From positions 1 through 64,000 of the forward strand of contig JAFVIC010000106.1 of assembly GCA_017477935.1 (NCBI GenBank): a DNA stretch of 64,000 bases. Reading direction: 5' to 3'. Below are positions 49,321 to 59,700 of this stretch, piece after piece. This DNA comes from Akkermansia sp. Its GTDB lineage: Bacteria > Verrucomicrobiota > Verrucomicrobiia > Verrucomicrobiales > Akkermansiaceae. The notes beneath the pieces are model-generated. The model did no database searches and was not told the origin of the DNA. It saw nothing but the letters and a program-made list of their open reading frames with translations. Numbering within the stretch: position 1 is the stretch's first letter; every line of letters starts with the position of its first letter. The translations under genes were made by a program, and so were the position numbers.

Positions 49321-50259
49321 ATGAGCATGGTGATTGCAGAGCATTTACACAAGACGTTCGGGCGCTTTACCGCCGTGAAGGACGCGACATTCTCTATAGA
49401 CAAAGGTGAGATTGTCGGCTTTCTGGGGCCGAACGGAGCCGGTAAAACAACAACGATGAAGATGCTGACGGGCTATTTACCGCCCACGGCCGGCACAGCC
49501 TCGATAGCGGGCTATGACATCATAGACAAGCCCCTTGAAGCTCGCCGTCACCTGGGTTACATGCCCGAAAACGTACCGTTGTATGATGACATGCGCGTAT
49601 ACGAATACCTCGATTACCGCGCGAGGCTCAAGGGAATCTGCGGTAAATCCGTGCGCCAGCAGCTTGGCGAAGTTATTGATAAATGCGGGCTTGAGCCTAA
49701 GCGTAAAAACCTCATCAGCACGCTCTCCAAGGGCTACCGCCAGCGAGTCGGGCTGGCAGACGCGCTGCTTGGCAACCCTGATTTGCTCATACTCGATGAA
49801 CCGACCAACGGCCTGGATCCCAACCAGATTCGCCAGATTCGCGAGCTCATACGCGCGCTGTCCGAGAACCACACCGTGATTCTATCCACACACATCCTCA
49901 GTGAGGTCGAGATGATTTGCAACAAGGTTATCATTATCGACCAAGGTGAAATCAAAGCCGCAGATACCCCCGAGAACCTCACCACCAACCTGCGCGCTGC
50001 CGGGCGGGTTTCCATCGAGTTCAAGGGCGACCCGACTGCGGTGGTTGCTGAGCTGGAGGCCTTTGCGCCTGTGAAGAAAGTTATACTGGAAGAACCGGAA
50101 GACGGCTGGAACCGCCTGCTGGTGCGAGCAGAACCCGGCACTGACACCCGCGAAAAGGCCGCAGCCATCATTACTGCGCACGGTCTGCCCATGCGCCACA
50201 TTTACCGCCACATCCCGAGCCTTGAAGACGTATTCGTCGAAATGACTCGCCGCGACTAA
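49321..50259 (+). CDS. ABC transporter ATPase, GldA-like
   Basis: A 312-residue ABC ATPase: Walker A GPNGAGKTTT, signature LSKGYRQRVGLA, Walker B LLILDEPTNGLDP and switch His in STHILSEVE, then a C-terminal regulatory extension (about 225-312). It drives the membrane permease encoded 21 bases downstream. With the next two genes it matches the GldA-GldF-GldG set of Bacteroidota, where it serves gliding, but such cassettes also occur in non-gliding bacteria; substrate unknown. Confidence 0.9.
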   Translation: MSMVIAEHLHKTFGRFTAVKDATFSIDKGEIVGFLGPNGAGKTTTMKMLTGYLPPTAGTASIAGYDIIDKPLEARRHLGYMPENVPLYDDMRVYEYLDYRARLKGICGKSVRQQLGEVIDKCGLEPKRKNLISTLSKGYRQRVGLADALLGNPDLLILDEPTNGLDPNQIRQIRELIRALSENHTVILSTHILSEVEMICNKVIIIDQGEIKAADTPENLTTNLRAAGRVSIEFKGDPTAVVAELEAFAPVKKVILEEPEDGWNRLLVRAEPGTDTREKAAAIITAHGLPMRHIYRHIPSLEDVFVEMTRRD

Positions 50260-50280
50260 CTCTACCCCCCTTCTCCTCCC

Positions 50281-51102
50281 ATGGATAGCGAAACCTCCAC
50301 CATCACGCGCACGACAAGCTACTTCACCACGCTGCGCACCATATATGCCCGCGAGATGCGCGGCTACCTCGGCGTACCGTTCGGCTGGGTTATTCTGGCC
50401 TGTACCATGGCATTGCAGGGCTTCATACTGCAGGCCGTGCTCCAGGTCATGACACATGCCACCGGCAACGGTGTCATGTACCACATGCTCGACAACCTTA
50501 ACTTCTGGTTCTACTTCATCTTCATCTTCCCGCTCATCACCATGCGATGCCTGGCCGAAGAAGAGCGCCAGGGCACGCTTGAGGGGCTGCTGACAGCCCC
50601 TGTAACCACGACTCAGATTGTGCTGGGCAAGTACTTTGCGGCCTACACGTTCTACCTGCTGCTGTGGTTGCCCATGCTGTGCTACCCGCTGGTGAGTGAT
50701 ATCGGCAATTACTATACAGAGCTGCGCTATGATATTCAGCCGGAGGGCGCTATCACCTACATGCTGGCCGACTGGGTTGGCCCGTACGCCATTCTGGCGC
50801 TGTCGGGTGCCTTTTTTGTGGCGCTGGGGATACTGTGCTCAGCGCTGACACGCAGTCAGATTATCGCGGCTATTCTCTGCACGTGCCTGATGATTATGTA
50901 CTACTTCATGGGGCGTGTGACTGAGCTGTGGGGCGAGTTCCCGGCCGCACCCATTTTCCACTACCTTTCCTGCACGGAACAGGTGAAATCCTTTGCCAGC
51001 GGCGTGATTGACACCCGCCCGCTGGTGCTCTATGTATCATTCACCGTCTTTACTCTGGCACTCACGAAACGCGTGGTGGACTACCGCCGCTGGACCCGCT
51101 GA
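50281..51102 (+). CDS. ABC-2 permease, GldF-like
   Basis: A 273-residue membrane protein with about six spans and the ABC-2 pattern TIYAREMRGYLGVPFGWV at the N terminus and AEEERQGTLEGLLTAPVTTTQIVLGKY, the usual contact region with the ATPase. Starts 21 bases after the ATPase gene with no Shine-Dalgarno (CCTTCTCCTCCCATG). Confidence 0.9.
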   Translation: MDSETSTITRTTSYFTTLRTIYAREMRGYLGVPFGWVILACTMALQGFILQAVLQVMTHATGNGVMYHMLDNLNFWFYFIFIFPLITMRCLAEEERQGTLEGLLTAPVTTTQIVLGKYFAAYTFYLLLWLPMLCYPLVSDIGNYYTELRYDIQPEGAITYMLADWVGPYAILALSGAFFVALGILCSALTRSQIIAAILCTCLMIMYYFMGRVTELWGEFPAAPIFHYLSCTEQVKSFASGVIDTRPLVLYVSFTVFTLALTKRVVDYRRWTR

Positions 51103-51129
51103 TAACCCCTTTCTGATACTTTCACCGAC

Positions 51130-52653
51130 ATGAGCAAAACCAAATTTACCGGGCACCCTGACGCCCGCCGCCCCAAGGGTAACCCCCTGGCCTGGATCAA
51201 CCTGCTGCTGCTCTCTATCATTGTGCTGGCCTGCAACTACATCGGTTGCAGTGAATATGCGCGTTTTGACCTCTCCGAGCAGGAGAGCTACTCCATCTCG
51301 GAGCGCACGCTTAACGTGCTTTCCAGCGAGCGCGTGCAGAAGCGAGAGACCCCCATCCACATCATCTTCGCCTTCCAGCGCACGGCCACCGGCTATACCC
51401 GCATGTACTCCCTGCTCGAAGAGTACGTGCGCCACAGTAACGGTAAGGTCGTGGTGGATTGTTTTGACCCGCTGCGCGAACCGAATCGCGCCCGCGAAAT
51501 ATCCCAGATATACGGCGTGGAGTTCGACCAGAACCTCTGCGTGGTGGACGCCCGTGCCAACCATACCGTACCGCTCAAAACATTCGAAGACAGCGGCAAC
51601 GATCGCAAGCACGTGCGAATTCGCCCCGGTGCTTCATTCATGAAATATGAGGTTCTGCCCGATGAGAGCAAGCGAATCGTCGCTCTGATGATGGATGAAG
51701 TGCTGTGCTCCGCCATAACGGAGGCCGTGGAAGGCGACATGCGCCGCATGTATGTGGTTGAAGGCAAGGGCGGCGTGTCGCGAGATGACCAGTCCCTGCT
51801 CGAAAACCTGGGCATGATTACCTCATCGCTTAACATTCAGCTCTCCTGGGTGAACCTCAGCGAGGTGGAAATGCTGCCGAAGGATGCGGAAGGTCTGATT
51901 ATCATCTCCCCCCAGACAGACTTCACGGAAGACGAAATGCGCGTGGTGCGCGAGTTCTGGGACCGCGATGGCCGCAATGCCGTCTTCGTAGCGCTTGACC
52001 CCACAAATACCAACCTGCCCATGTTCTACCGTTTCCTGCGTGAACAGGGCGTGCGCCCCGCTGCCGACCGTGTGCTGTTGCGAAACCGCAAAAGAGCCTA
52101 CTACAACATCTCCGCCGTCATGCCCAAGGGGCTGCAGTGTACCAAGGCTTTCTGGAACAACACGACACAGGTCGACGGTCAGTCCATGTCGCTCAGGCTG
52201 GAGCATGGCGATGAGAATATGGCGGCGTTCCGCAAGCTCACGACCTATCCTCTGCTCATGACCACGGCTGATTATTACGGTGAAACCAGCCGCGACCTTG
52301 AACCTTCGTTCGACCCGCGAGAGGACAGTGAGGGCCCGCTCTGCCTGCAGGCTGCCGTCACCCGCGGCAGCAACAACGACCCCAACAATCTTTCCACCAT
52401 GATTGTTACCGGCAACATCGATGTGCTTACACACGAAAACGCCCGCAAGGAGCAGACCGATTACATGCGCTCCCTCTGGGCCTGGATGGTGCACCGCCCC
52501 GAATACGCCGGCAAGAGCTCCAACCAGGACCTTACCTTCAAGATTGACCTCAACCGCCACACGCGCAGTGCGGTTGAACATATCACCCTCATCATCATGC
52601 CCCTGCTGGTGTTGCTGGTAGCAATCGGTATCTGGAATACACGCCGTCACTGA
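51130..52653 (+). CDS. GldG-like ABC-associated protein
   Basis: A 507-residue protein with one N-terminal span (INLLLLSIIVLACNYIG), a large periplasmic domain of the ABC-type auxiliary (GldG/PF09822) pattern starting FDLSEQESYSISERTLNVLSS, and a C-terminal span (LIIMPLLVLLVAIGIWNTRR). In the family the middle domain is thought to bind cargo or polysaccharide. 13 bases separate it from the DUF4340-type gene. Confidence 0.85.
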   Translation: MSKTKFTGHPDARRPKGNPLAWINLLLLSIIVLACNYIGCSEYARFDLSEQESYSISERTLNVLSSERVQKRETPIHIIFAFQRTATGYTRMYSLLEEYVRHSNGKVVVDCFDPLREPNRAREISQIYGVEFDQNLCVVDARANHTVPLKTFEDSGNDRKHVRIRPGASFMKYEVLPDESKRIVALMMDEVLCSAITEAVEGDMRRMYVVEGKGGVSRDDQSLLENLGMITSSLNIQLSWVNLSEVEMLPKDAEGLIIISPQTDFTEDEMRVVREFWDRDGRNAVFVALDPTNTNLPMFYRFLREQGVRPAADRVLLRNRKRAYYNISAVMPKGLQCTKAFWNNTTQVDGQSMSLRLEHGDENMAAFRKLTTYPLLMTTADYYGETSRDLEPSFDPREDSEGPLCLQAAVTRGSNNDPNNLSTMIVTGNIDVLTHENARKEQTDYMRSLWAWMVHRPEYAGKSSNQDLTFKIDLNRHTRSAVEHITLIIMPLLVLLVAIGIWNTRRH

Positions 52654-52666
52654 GCCCGCTCGTCAT

Positions 52667-54937
52667 ATGAGAATTATCTCCACCATTCTGCTGACCATAG
52701 CCGCGATACTCAGCGTGACGGCCGCTGTCTTCCTGACGATAGACGGCAACCTGGCACGCCTGACCGGATGGTATAGCTTCAAACCGGGTATGCCGCTGTT
52801 CACGGCGGAAAACAGCAAGCGCCTGCCCGATGTGCAGTGGATGCGCATACGTAACCTTCACGACTCCATTGAGTGCCGAAAAGAAAACGATGGCACATGG
52901 TGGATTATTTCCCCTTTCCGCGATCGCCTGGACCCGGCTATTGCAGACACTATCCTGAACTTCACCGGCCAGGCACGGGTAGTTGATACCCTGCCCTATA
53001 ACCGCACCACCCGCAGCCGCCTGCGTGAGTACGGGGTGCAGTCCAACCCCCACGCCATTACCCTGAAAGCGAAAGATGATTCCAGCGCCGACGGGCTTAC
53101 CACTGTTGCGCGTTATACCCTGGGCAGCGCCTCGCCCTGGCTGGCAGATGCCGGTGACGGCAAGAGCGTGATGCCCACCACTTACCTGCGCACCGATTTC
53201 TATGGTAAGGATAAGCGCATACATGTGGTGAGCGGCAATATCCTGAGCATTTTCAAGAACGGCGTGCTGGCTCTGCGCGACCCACGCCCCCTGCTCACCC
53301 CGCCGGATGAACTCCTGGAGCTGCACATCACCGCACACAGCGGCCCCTCGGCCGGTACGGTTGTTCTGCGCCGTGCCAGTGCTGAAACAGCCTGGAATAT
53401 CACCAGCCCCTGTATTACAGCCGCCGATCAGGATAAGGTGAACAACCTCGTTGCTTCTTTTGTCACCCTCTCCGCCATTAAGGTGGAGGATAACAGCCTG
53501 GTTCAACCGACCGGCACGCCGGAGTACACCATTGTCTTCCATACAGCAAAGGGAGAGCCGGTGGAACTGAAGCTCTATGCCCCTTTCGAAGCGCCGGCGG
53601 ACGGGCAGAAACTCTGCCACGCCACCGTCAACAACCGTCCGGTTGTCTTCACCTTGCAGGCAGAACCCCGAGTCAGCCGCAAGGGCAGCTATTCCCGTAT
53701 CGTCAACAGCATTTGCAACCTGCCTGTGCTGCCCGCCAGAACCATGGCACAAATCAAATCCGGTGCAGGCACGGTTTATACCGGAGATTTGCCCCTTTCG
53801 CTCGCGGAGTTGCGCTCGCTGAAGTTCTCCGACATCATTGACAGGGATGTCGAGCGTGTGGCCCTGCGCGTGAGCGATAACAATGACTCGCTCAAGCTGC
53901 TGCTTATTCCCGGCGATGCCGAAAACGAGGTGAACGACATCTGGATGTATGCCCTCGGCAACGATAAATATGCCGAAGCGGAGGAAATGATTGTGCGCCG
54001 ATTCCTCAACGGCCTGAGCAGCATTCCCGTGCGCGGTGTAGTGGCTGATTTGCAGCCCGGGGAAAATCAGCAGGCGTTTGCCGCACGCTACGGGCTGGAT
54101 AAGCCTTTCTACAGCCTGTACATCAGGCCCAAATCCTGCCTGTACCGCGCAACGCTCTTCGGGGTGGATTTGCCGCTCGTCAAAGACCGCGACGCACGCA
54201 TTTTCTACATAGCCCGCTATCGCGACCCTGCTAACGGCAAGTCCAAATGGGTCGGTATGGAGCGTGGCGGCAGCACGGTTTATTGGCTCAGCACCCGCCT
54301 GACCCGCACCTTCTCCATGGACCGCAATTACTGGCGTGCCCGCAATGTCGTGAATTTCCCCATTTCTGCACTCCGCAAGCTCACGCTCGGTTATTCTCAG
54401 GCTCCCCTCTCGCTCAGCTATGACTATATCGGTGAAAGCTGGAGCGGTACTCTGGCCGGCGAAGATGTAACCCCCCGTATCAACCCGCACCGCGCGCAGT
54501 ACTATGTGCGCCAACTGCAGAAACTGAAGGTTTCTGAGTGGCTTGATAAGGAGGATGAGTACGCCCTGGAAAGTCTGAAAAACACTGTTTTCTCCGTGAA
54601 AATCGAGCTTGAGATGACGGATTATTCGGACGCAGAGGCCGTTGTGATGGATTCCGCTGACCTCGACCACGACTCACTCAACCCCGAGTTCGGTGATTCG
54701 CGCTTGCAAAAGGCAAAAGAAGCCCTTACCGAAAGCACCGCAACGGATGCCGCCCTGCGAGATGCCGCCCTGCAGGAGCACAAAACACACGCCCGCACCA
54801 TCACCATCGAAATTGCCCCGTCGGGTGGTGATTCTGACAAGCCCTTCTTCTACGGTCGAGTGGTGGAAACCGGTGAACTTTTCGTGCTGCCGTTTGATGA
54901 TGCCCAGGGGCTTGCCGGCAGTATTCTCGACATGTAA
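52667..54937 (+). CDS. DUF4340-type periplasmic protein
   Basis: A 756-residue protein with an N-terminal membrane anchor (ISTILLTIAAILSVTAAVFLTI) and a long periplasmic region with several repeats of the DUF4340 kind (WWIISPFRDRLDPAIADTILNF; LGSASPWLADAGDGKSVMPTTYLRTD). Genes of this family commonly follow GldG in Verrucomicrobiota and others, so it is probably a part of the exporter. No catalytic motif is seen. Confidence 0.8.
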   Translation: MRIISTILLTIAAILSVTAAVFLTIDGNLARLTGWYSFKPGMPLFTAENSKRLPDVQWMRIRNLHDSIECRKENDGTWWIISPFRDRLDPAIADTILNFTGQARVVDTLPYNRTTRSRLREYGVQSNPHAITLKAKDDSSADGLTTVARYTLGSASPWLADAGDGKSVMPTTYLRTDFYGKDKRIHVVSGNILSIFKNGVLALRDPRPLLTPPDELLELHITAHSGPSAGTVVLRRASAETAWNITSPCITAADQDKVNNLVASFVTLSAIKVEDNSLVQPTGTPEYTIVFHTAKGEPVELKLYAPFEAPADGQKLCHATVNNRPVVFTLQAEPRVSRKGSYSRIVNSICNLPVLPARTMAQIKSGAGTVYTGDLPLSLAELRSLKFSDIIDRDVERVALRVSDNNDSLKLLLIPGDAENEVNDIWMYALGNDKYAEAEEMIVRRFLNGLSSIPVRGVVADLQPGENQQAFAARYGLDKPFYSLYIRPKSCLYRATLFGVDLPLVKDRDARIFYIARYRDPANGKSKWVGMERGGSTVYWLSTRLTRTFSMDRNYWRARNVVNFPISALRKLTLGYSQAPLSLSYDYIGESWSGTLAGEDVTPRINPHRAQYYVRQLQKLKVSEWLDKEDEYALESLKNTVFSVKIELEMTDYSDAEAVVMDSADLDHDSLNPEFGDSRLQKAKEALTESTATDAALRDAALQEHKTHARTITIEIAPSGGDSDKPFFYGRVVETGELFVLPFDDAQGLAGSILDM

Positions 54938-54954
54938 AACAACCGTAACATATT

Positions 54955-55803
54955 ATGTGGGTCTGGAAAAAGACGATATCGAAAGCAAATGAAGAGGAAT
55001 GGCAGCAACGGGTAGGTCAACTGCCCGGGGCCGTGTTTTCGGAAGCCTTCCATGCCGAGCGGCTCAATATAGAGGTTTATACCGACACGGAGGAGGAAGC
55101 CCTCGTGCTGACTGCCTGCTATGGCGGCAAGTCTGAGCCGGTGCAGACTGTGGACTGGGTGGCGGCTACAGCCCCCGAGAACACACCTCCGCTGGTCATT
55201 CGTGACCGCCTGGTTATTTCCGCCAGCTCGGCACCGGAGGTGCTGGATGAACTGCGCCGCCGATACCCGGGGCGCACGATTCTCACCTTCCCGGCGGAGC
55301 GTGCCTTCGGTACCGGCAACCACGCCACCACCTCTACCTGCCTGCGCATGCTGTGCGATGAAATCAAAGGCCGCACAACTCCCTGGACGCTCACCGATAT
55401 CGGCTGCGGCACCGGTGTGCTGGCTCTGGCCGGTCTGCGCCTGGGTGCTCAGCGCGCCATCAGTTTCGATTTTGACCCGGTGGCCGTGGAAGTCGCAGCC
55501 CGTAACATCGAGCGCAACGGCGGGGCTGAAAATCTGTCGCTGTTTCAGGCGGATGTTTTCGAGTGGTCCCCAGCCCCCGGCGATGAGTCTGACATCGTGC
55601 TGGCCAACCTGTTCTCAACCGTGTTGCAGAAGGCTTTTCCCCGCCTGATAGCAGCCATGAAACCCGACGGAGTGCTGATTATTTCAGGTATTCTCAACAC
55701 GCAGCAGGCTGAAACTCTGGCGGCGGCGCAAGCAGCCGGTCTGCAGGTGCTCAAGGTCGTGAGCCGCGGAAAATGGACGACAGCCAAACTCAGGCGCGCA
55801 TGA
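54955..55803 (+). CDS. prmA: Ribosomal protein L11 methyltransferase
   Basis: Trimethylates ribosomal protein L11. A 282-residue SAM methyltransferase with FGTGNHATTSTCLRML, DIGCGTGVLALAGLRLGA and the product motif VLANLFSTVL, preceded by a degenerate N-terminal substrate-binding domain. It is 17 bases after the DUF4340 gene and overlaps tsaB by 4 bases (ATGA). Confidence 0.85.
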   Translation: MWVWKKTISKANEEEWQQRVGQLPGAVFSEAFHAERLNIEVYTDTEEEALVLTACYGGKSEPVQTVDWVAATAPENTPPLVIRDRLVISASSAPEVLDELRRRYPGRTILTFPAERAFGTGNHATTSTCLRMLCDEIKGRTTPWTLTDIGCGTGVLALAGLRLGAQRAISFDFDPVAVEVAARNIERNGGAENLSLFQADVFEWSPAPGDESDIVLANLFSTVLQKAFPRLIAAMKPDGVLIISGILNTQQAETLAAAQAAGLQVLKVVSRGKWTTAKLRRA

Positions 55804-56444
55804 ATATACTTGCTATAGAATGTTCGCAACCGGCGGCCTCGCTCTGCCTTTCATGCGGGGGGCAAGTTGTATACGACAACTCGTGGAAAGCGGAGCGCAA
55901 CCATGACTCATACCTGTTCCCGGCGCTGCAGGCTGCCCTGGAGCAGCTGGGGACGGCAACGCTTGATATCGTGTTGGTGGGCGCCGGCCCCGGTAGCTAC
56001 GGCGGCGTGCGGGTGGCGCTGGCTGCTGCTGTCGGCATATCGACCGTGAAGGGAGCCCGAGTGGTGGCTATCGGTTCATGGGGAGCACTGGCAGAAAACG
56101 GTGCCGCCATCGTCTCCGACGCTCGTCGAGGCGGGTGGACCCTGCGCCGCCCCGATGGAGAAATTGCCGTGCTCAGTACCGCCGAGCTTCTGGCCGAACA
56201 GGCAAGCGGCATGCAACTCTACACCATCGAAACCAGAACCGCGCTGGAGAAGCACGGTATCACCGCCGTCCGATATGAGCTCGTACCCACAGCCCGCGGA
56301 CTCGTGACCGACTGGCTTTCCCTCACCCCTGAGCAGCAGAGCTCGCTTGCTGCAAAACCGGCCGAACCCATCTACGTTCGCCCGCCGCATATTACTGAGG
56401 CTAAGCGCAAACCCTGGGAAATAGCATCAAACCACCAACCATGA
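55800..56444 (+). CDS. tsaB: t6A synthesis protein TsaB
   Basis: Partner of TsaD in making threonylcarbamoyl-adenosine at tRNA position 37. A 214-residue ASKHA-fold protein starting MNILAIECSQPAASLCLS, with GAGPGSYGGVRVALAAAVGIS in place of the common GPGSFTGLRIG. The start at 55800 is within the prmA stop; an upstream ATG at 55773 is inside prmA. Followed by a 4-base overlap with the YkgJ-type gene. Confidence 0.85.
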   Translation: MNILAIECSQPAASLCLSCGGQVVYDNSWKAERNHDSYLFPALQAALEQLGTATLDIVLVGAGPGSYGGVRVALAAAVGISTVKGARVVAIGSWGALAENGAAIVSDARRGGWTLRRPDGEIAVLSTAELLAEQASGMQLYTIETRTALEKHGITAVRYELVPTARGLVTDWLSLTPEQQSSLAAKPAEPIYVRPPHITEAKRKPWEIASNHQP

Positions 56445-56797
56445 GTGAACCTTCTGCCGCCCCCATAGTCCATACCTGCCAGCGCTGCGGTGCCTGCTGC
56501 CGCTGGGAGGGTGACGTATGCCTGACGGATGACGACATCACCGCCATTGCAGCCTACCTGCAAATGAGCGAAGAGTCCTTTATTGAGCGTTATTGCCGCC
56601 TGCAACGAAATCGCCGCGGCCTGTCACTGATAGATGCCGATAATGGTGACGGGCCCTGCTGCATGCTGACGGAAAACGGTTGCCGGATTCAACCCGTCAA
56701 GCCACAGCAATGCCGGGATTTCCCCCACAAGTGGAACTTCCCCGGCTGGGAAAAGCGCTGCCCCGGTGCCGGCCAAACAACCAGTCCCTTTGCATGA
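56441..56797 (+). CDS. YkgJ/UPF0153-family cysteine-cluster protein
   Basis: A 118-residue protein with the CQRCGACC cluster at the N terminus and later CCMLTENGCRIQPVKPQQCRDFPHKW, typical of the zinc- or iron-binding YkgJ family. Function of the family is not established. The gene is embedded by 4-base overlaps between tsaB and the large ABC gene. Confidence 0.85.
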   Translation: MSEPSAAPIVHTCQRCGACCRWEGDVCLTDDDITAIAAYLQMSEESFIERYCRLQRNRRGLSLIDADNGDGPCCMLTENGCRIQPVKPQQCRDFPHKWNFPGWEKRCPGAGQTTSPFA

Positions 56798-59700
56798 AAA
56801 ATCGGTTGGCGTACATGTGGTTAGGTATGCGCCGCAAAATGATGGCGCTGCGTGGGTTCGTTGCCAACGCTTTTTACCGTGTCCCCCGCCGACTCGGCGC
56901 GCGAGATGAGTCTCGCCGCAGCCACGCCGGTGTTGTGGTGGACCTCTTCGCCTCCATCATGGTGCGTGTCGATGGTATTACCATCGAAGACATGGATACC
57001 ACCATGGATATGCTGCGCTGCGATTTCCCCAACGTGGAGCACAGCTGGCTTGCCGCGCGATTTCAGGCTGCTTATACGGCCCGTTATTCCCTGGACGATA
57101 CCCTGAGACTTGCCGCGGCTCAGCGCACGGAGGAGGAACGCGTGGCGCTGGCTCTGGAAATCCTCACCATGCTCTACCGAGTGGGGGGCGACCTGACCAA
57201 CCCTACACTTTTCGACCGCGTTACCAACGGGCTTAATCTGCCGGGATTTGCCGCCATACTTGAAGAGTTGATAGCCACCCCGGGGAAAGAAGCCCCGGCA
57301 CCGATTCAAAGCCTTAGCTTCTCGCATGAGAACGGGCCGCATGTCGTCACGTTGGCGAAGGAAGAGGGTGAAATCAACTTCCGAGCCTTGCATTGTGTAC
57401 ATGTTCTGCTCATTATCAACGATTCCAGAAAACCCTTCACCATCGGCGATCGAATCCTGCACCAGGGGGACATGCAACTGCTTGCCCCCGGCCAGAGTGT
57501 GGAGCTGAGCGAGTGGTCACTGGCGTATGCGACGATTCGCTCACTCATACAGAACCGCTACAGTGGGGTGAGCTATGTCTGCTACCTCTACCGCCAGGAT
57601 GATGAAGTGAGCATTACCCGCCAGCGCCCCCGCACCCCGCTGGCCAGGGTGCGTTTCAGCCTGCAGGTCGAGGTGGAGGTACTGGGTAAGGATGCTGATT
57701 TCATGATAGACGGGCAGCGCCTGAAAATGGGCGACACCAGGTGCACAACCTATTACACACCCTTTACTATCATGGGTTTGGGGCCTTACCGCTTCGCCGA
57801 GCTTCACAATGTGGAAAGTCCCGGTCGCAGTTACCAGCTCGCGCCCGATGCCCGTAAATTGCTCGTCACGAATCTGCCTTATATCAACAGTGCCTCTGCA
57901 CTCATGCTCACCCCGGGGCTGGCGCCTGCCGTTGTGTTTGAGGTGAGTTACTCGCGCACGGACAATACGGGCACCCTCAAAATCATTGAGGGTGGTGATA
58001 ACCTGACCGTCAACGGAATACCGGTCAAAGGCGACACTCCGCTGCATGACGGCGACCTTATCTCGCTGAGCCTCACCCAATCCCTGCGCTGCCGATTTTC
58101 CGCCGGCGTGCTCGATGAAGAATCAGCCCTCATCGATTCGCTTTCCGTGCAAGGGCTTACGCGCGATTTCGTACGCTCCGGGCGTGTTGTCGACAATATC
58201 GACTTCACTCTCAAGCGCGGCGAAATGGCCTGTATATTAGGCCCCAGCGGCTCCGGTAAGAGCACCCTGCTGAGCATGCTCGCCGGGCACCTTTCGCCGT
58301 CTTTCGGCTCCATTCATTATAACAATGAGCGCATGACCCCGCACGCCACCAACCTGCGCCGCCATGTTGCCTACATTCCCCGTGAGGATATACTGGATGA
58401 AGCCATGACCGTTGGCGAGCACGTCTACCATGCCTCCATCGCGCGTCGCCCGCGCCTGAATGATTCCGACCGCAAGCGCCGCGTGCTCTCCATTCTCAAC
58501 TATGTCGGCCTGGGGGCACTGGCCAACCGCAACGTGGGGCGGGCCGGTGAACGAACAATATCTGACGGTGAACGAACCCGCCTTAACCTGGGGCTTGACC
58601 TTACGGGCACGGCTGAAGTGTTCCTTATCGACGAACCCATAAGCGGCCTGTCCTCGGGTGATGCCGAGCGCGTGATTGAGACGCTGGAGAGCATGGCCGC
58701 CTCTCGCATCTTGCTCTGCACCCTTCACCGCCCGGCGCAGGTAATACTCAATCGTTTCAAGAAAGTCATGGTGCTCAATTCCAACGGGCAGATGGCCTTC
58801 TGGGGCAGCCCGGCGGAGATGGTCAATTACTTCCGCAAATCGGCGCTGGAGATGGGCTTGCACGTCTCGCGCGAAGCCGTTGTAGCCGGTGGTGCGGATT
58901 ACGTGTTTGAGGTGCTTGAGGCCCCCTACACCCGCTTGGGTAATGAACAGCGCCCTGCCCCCACCATGTGGCAGAACCGCTTTGAGAGTTACTGCTACCG
59001 CCGCAATTCTGCCGCAGCCCACCCCGCGGCAGATATGGAGTCGGATAGTGAGAAAGAGCCGGAGAAAGAGAGCGCACCACGCCCGATTCCACCGGTACCG
59101 CGCCGCAGTCTGTTGGAGCACTGGCGCTTGTTCCTGCTGTGGATGAACCGCACCTTCCTGGCGCGCGTGCGCAGCCGCATGGGGTTATACGCCATGCTGC
59201 TGGAAGGACCGGTACTGGCGCTGCTCATCGCAGGAACTCTGCGCGCTGCGAGCGAAGCTGAGTACACATTCTACAAATCGCTTCACATCAACGAATATCT
59301 GTTCCTTTCACTGGTACTGGCGATGTTTTTCGGCCTTACGGATTCCGCCTGTGAGATATTGCGCGACCGCCCGCTGATACGCCGGGAAAGTAATTACAAG
59401 CTTTTCATACCCGGTTACCTATTGGCCAAAGTGTTGGTACTCACCGCCATAGCAGCGGTGCAGTGTGCGCTCTACCTGTGGGTGGGCAATGCTATACTGG
59501 GCATTGAACAGATGTTCTGGCAGCACATGATAGTGATGGTACTTACCGCTTTTGTAGGTATATCACTTTCGCTCATGGTGTCAGCCCTCGTGCGCTCAGA
59601 CCGCACGGCGCTCAACATTGTCCCCCTGCTCCTCGTGCCGCAGATATTGCTGGCCGGTGCGCTGATTCGATTCGAAGAGATGAATGAATTCAGCCCCAAG

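Noticed and set aside
52595..54670. 691-residue open frame antisense to the DUF4340-type gene
   Set aside because: The sense gene has a membrane anchor, conserved family pattern and operon spacing. The antisense frame has none of these.
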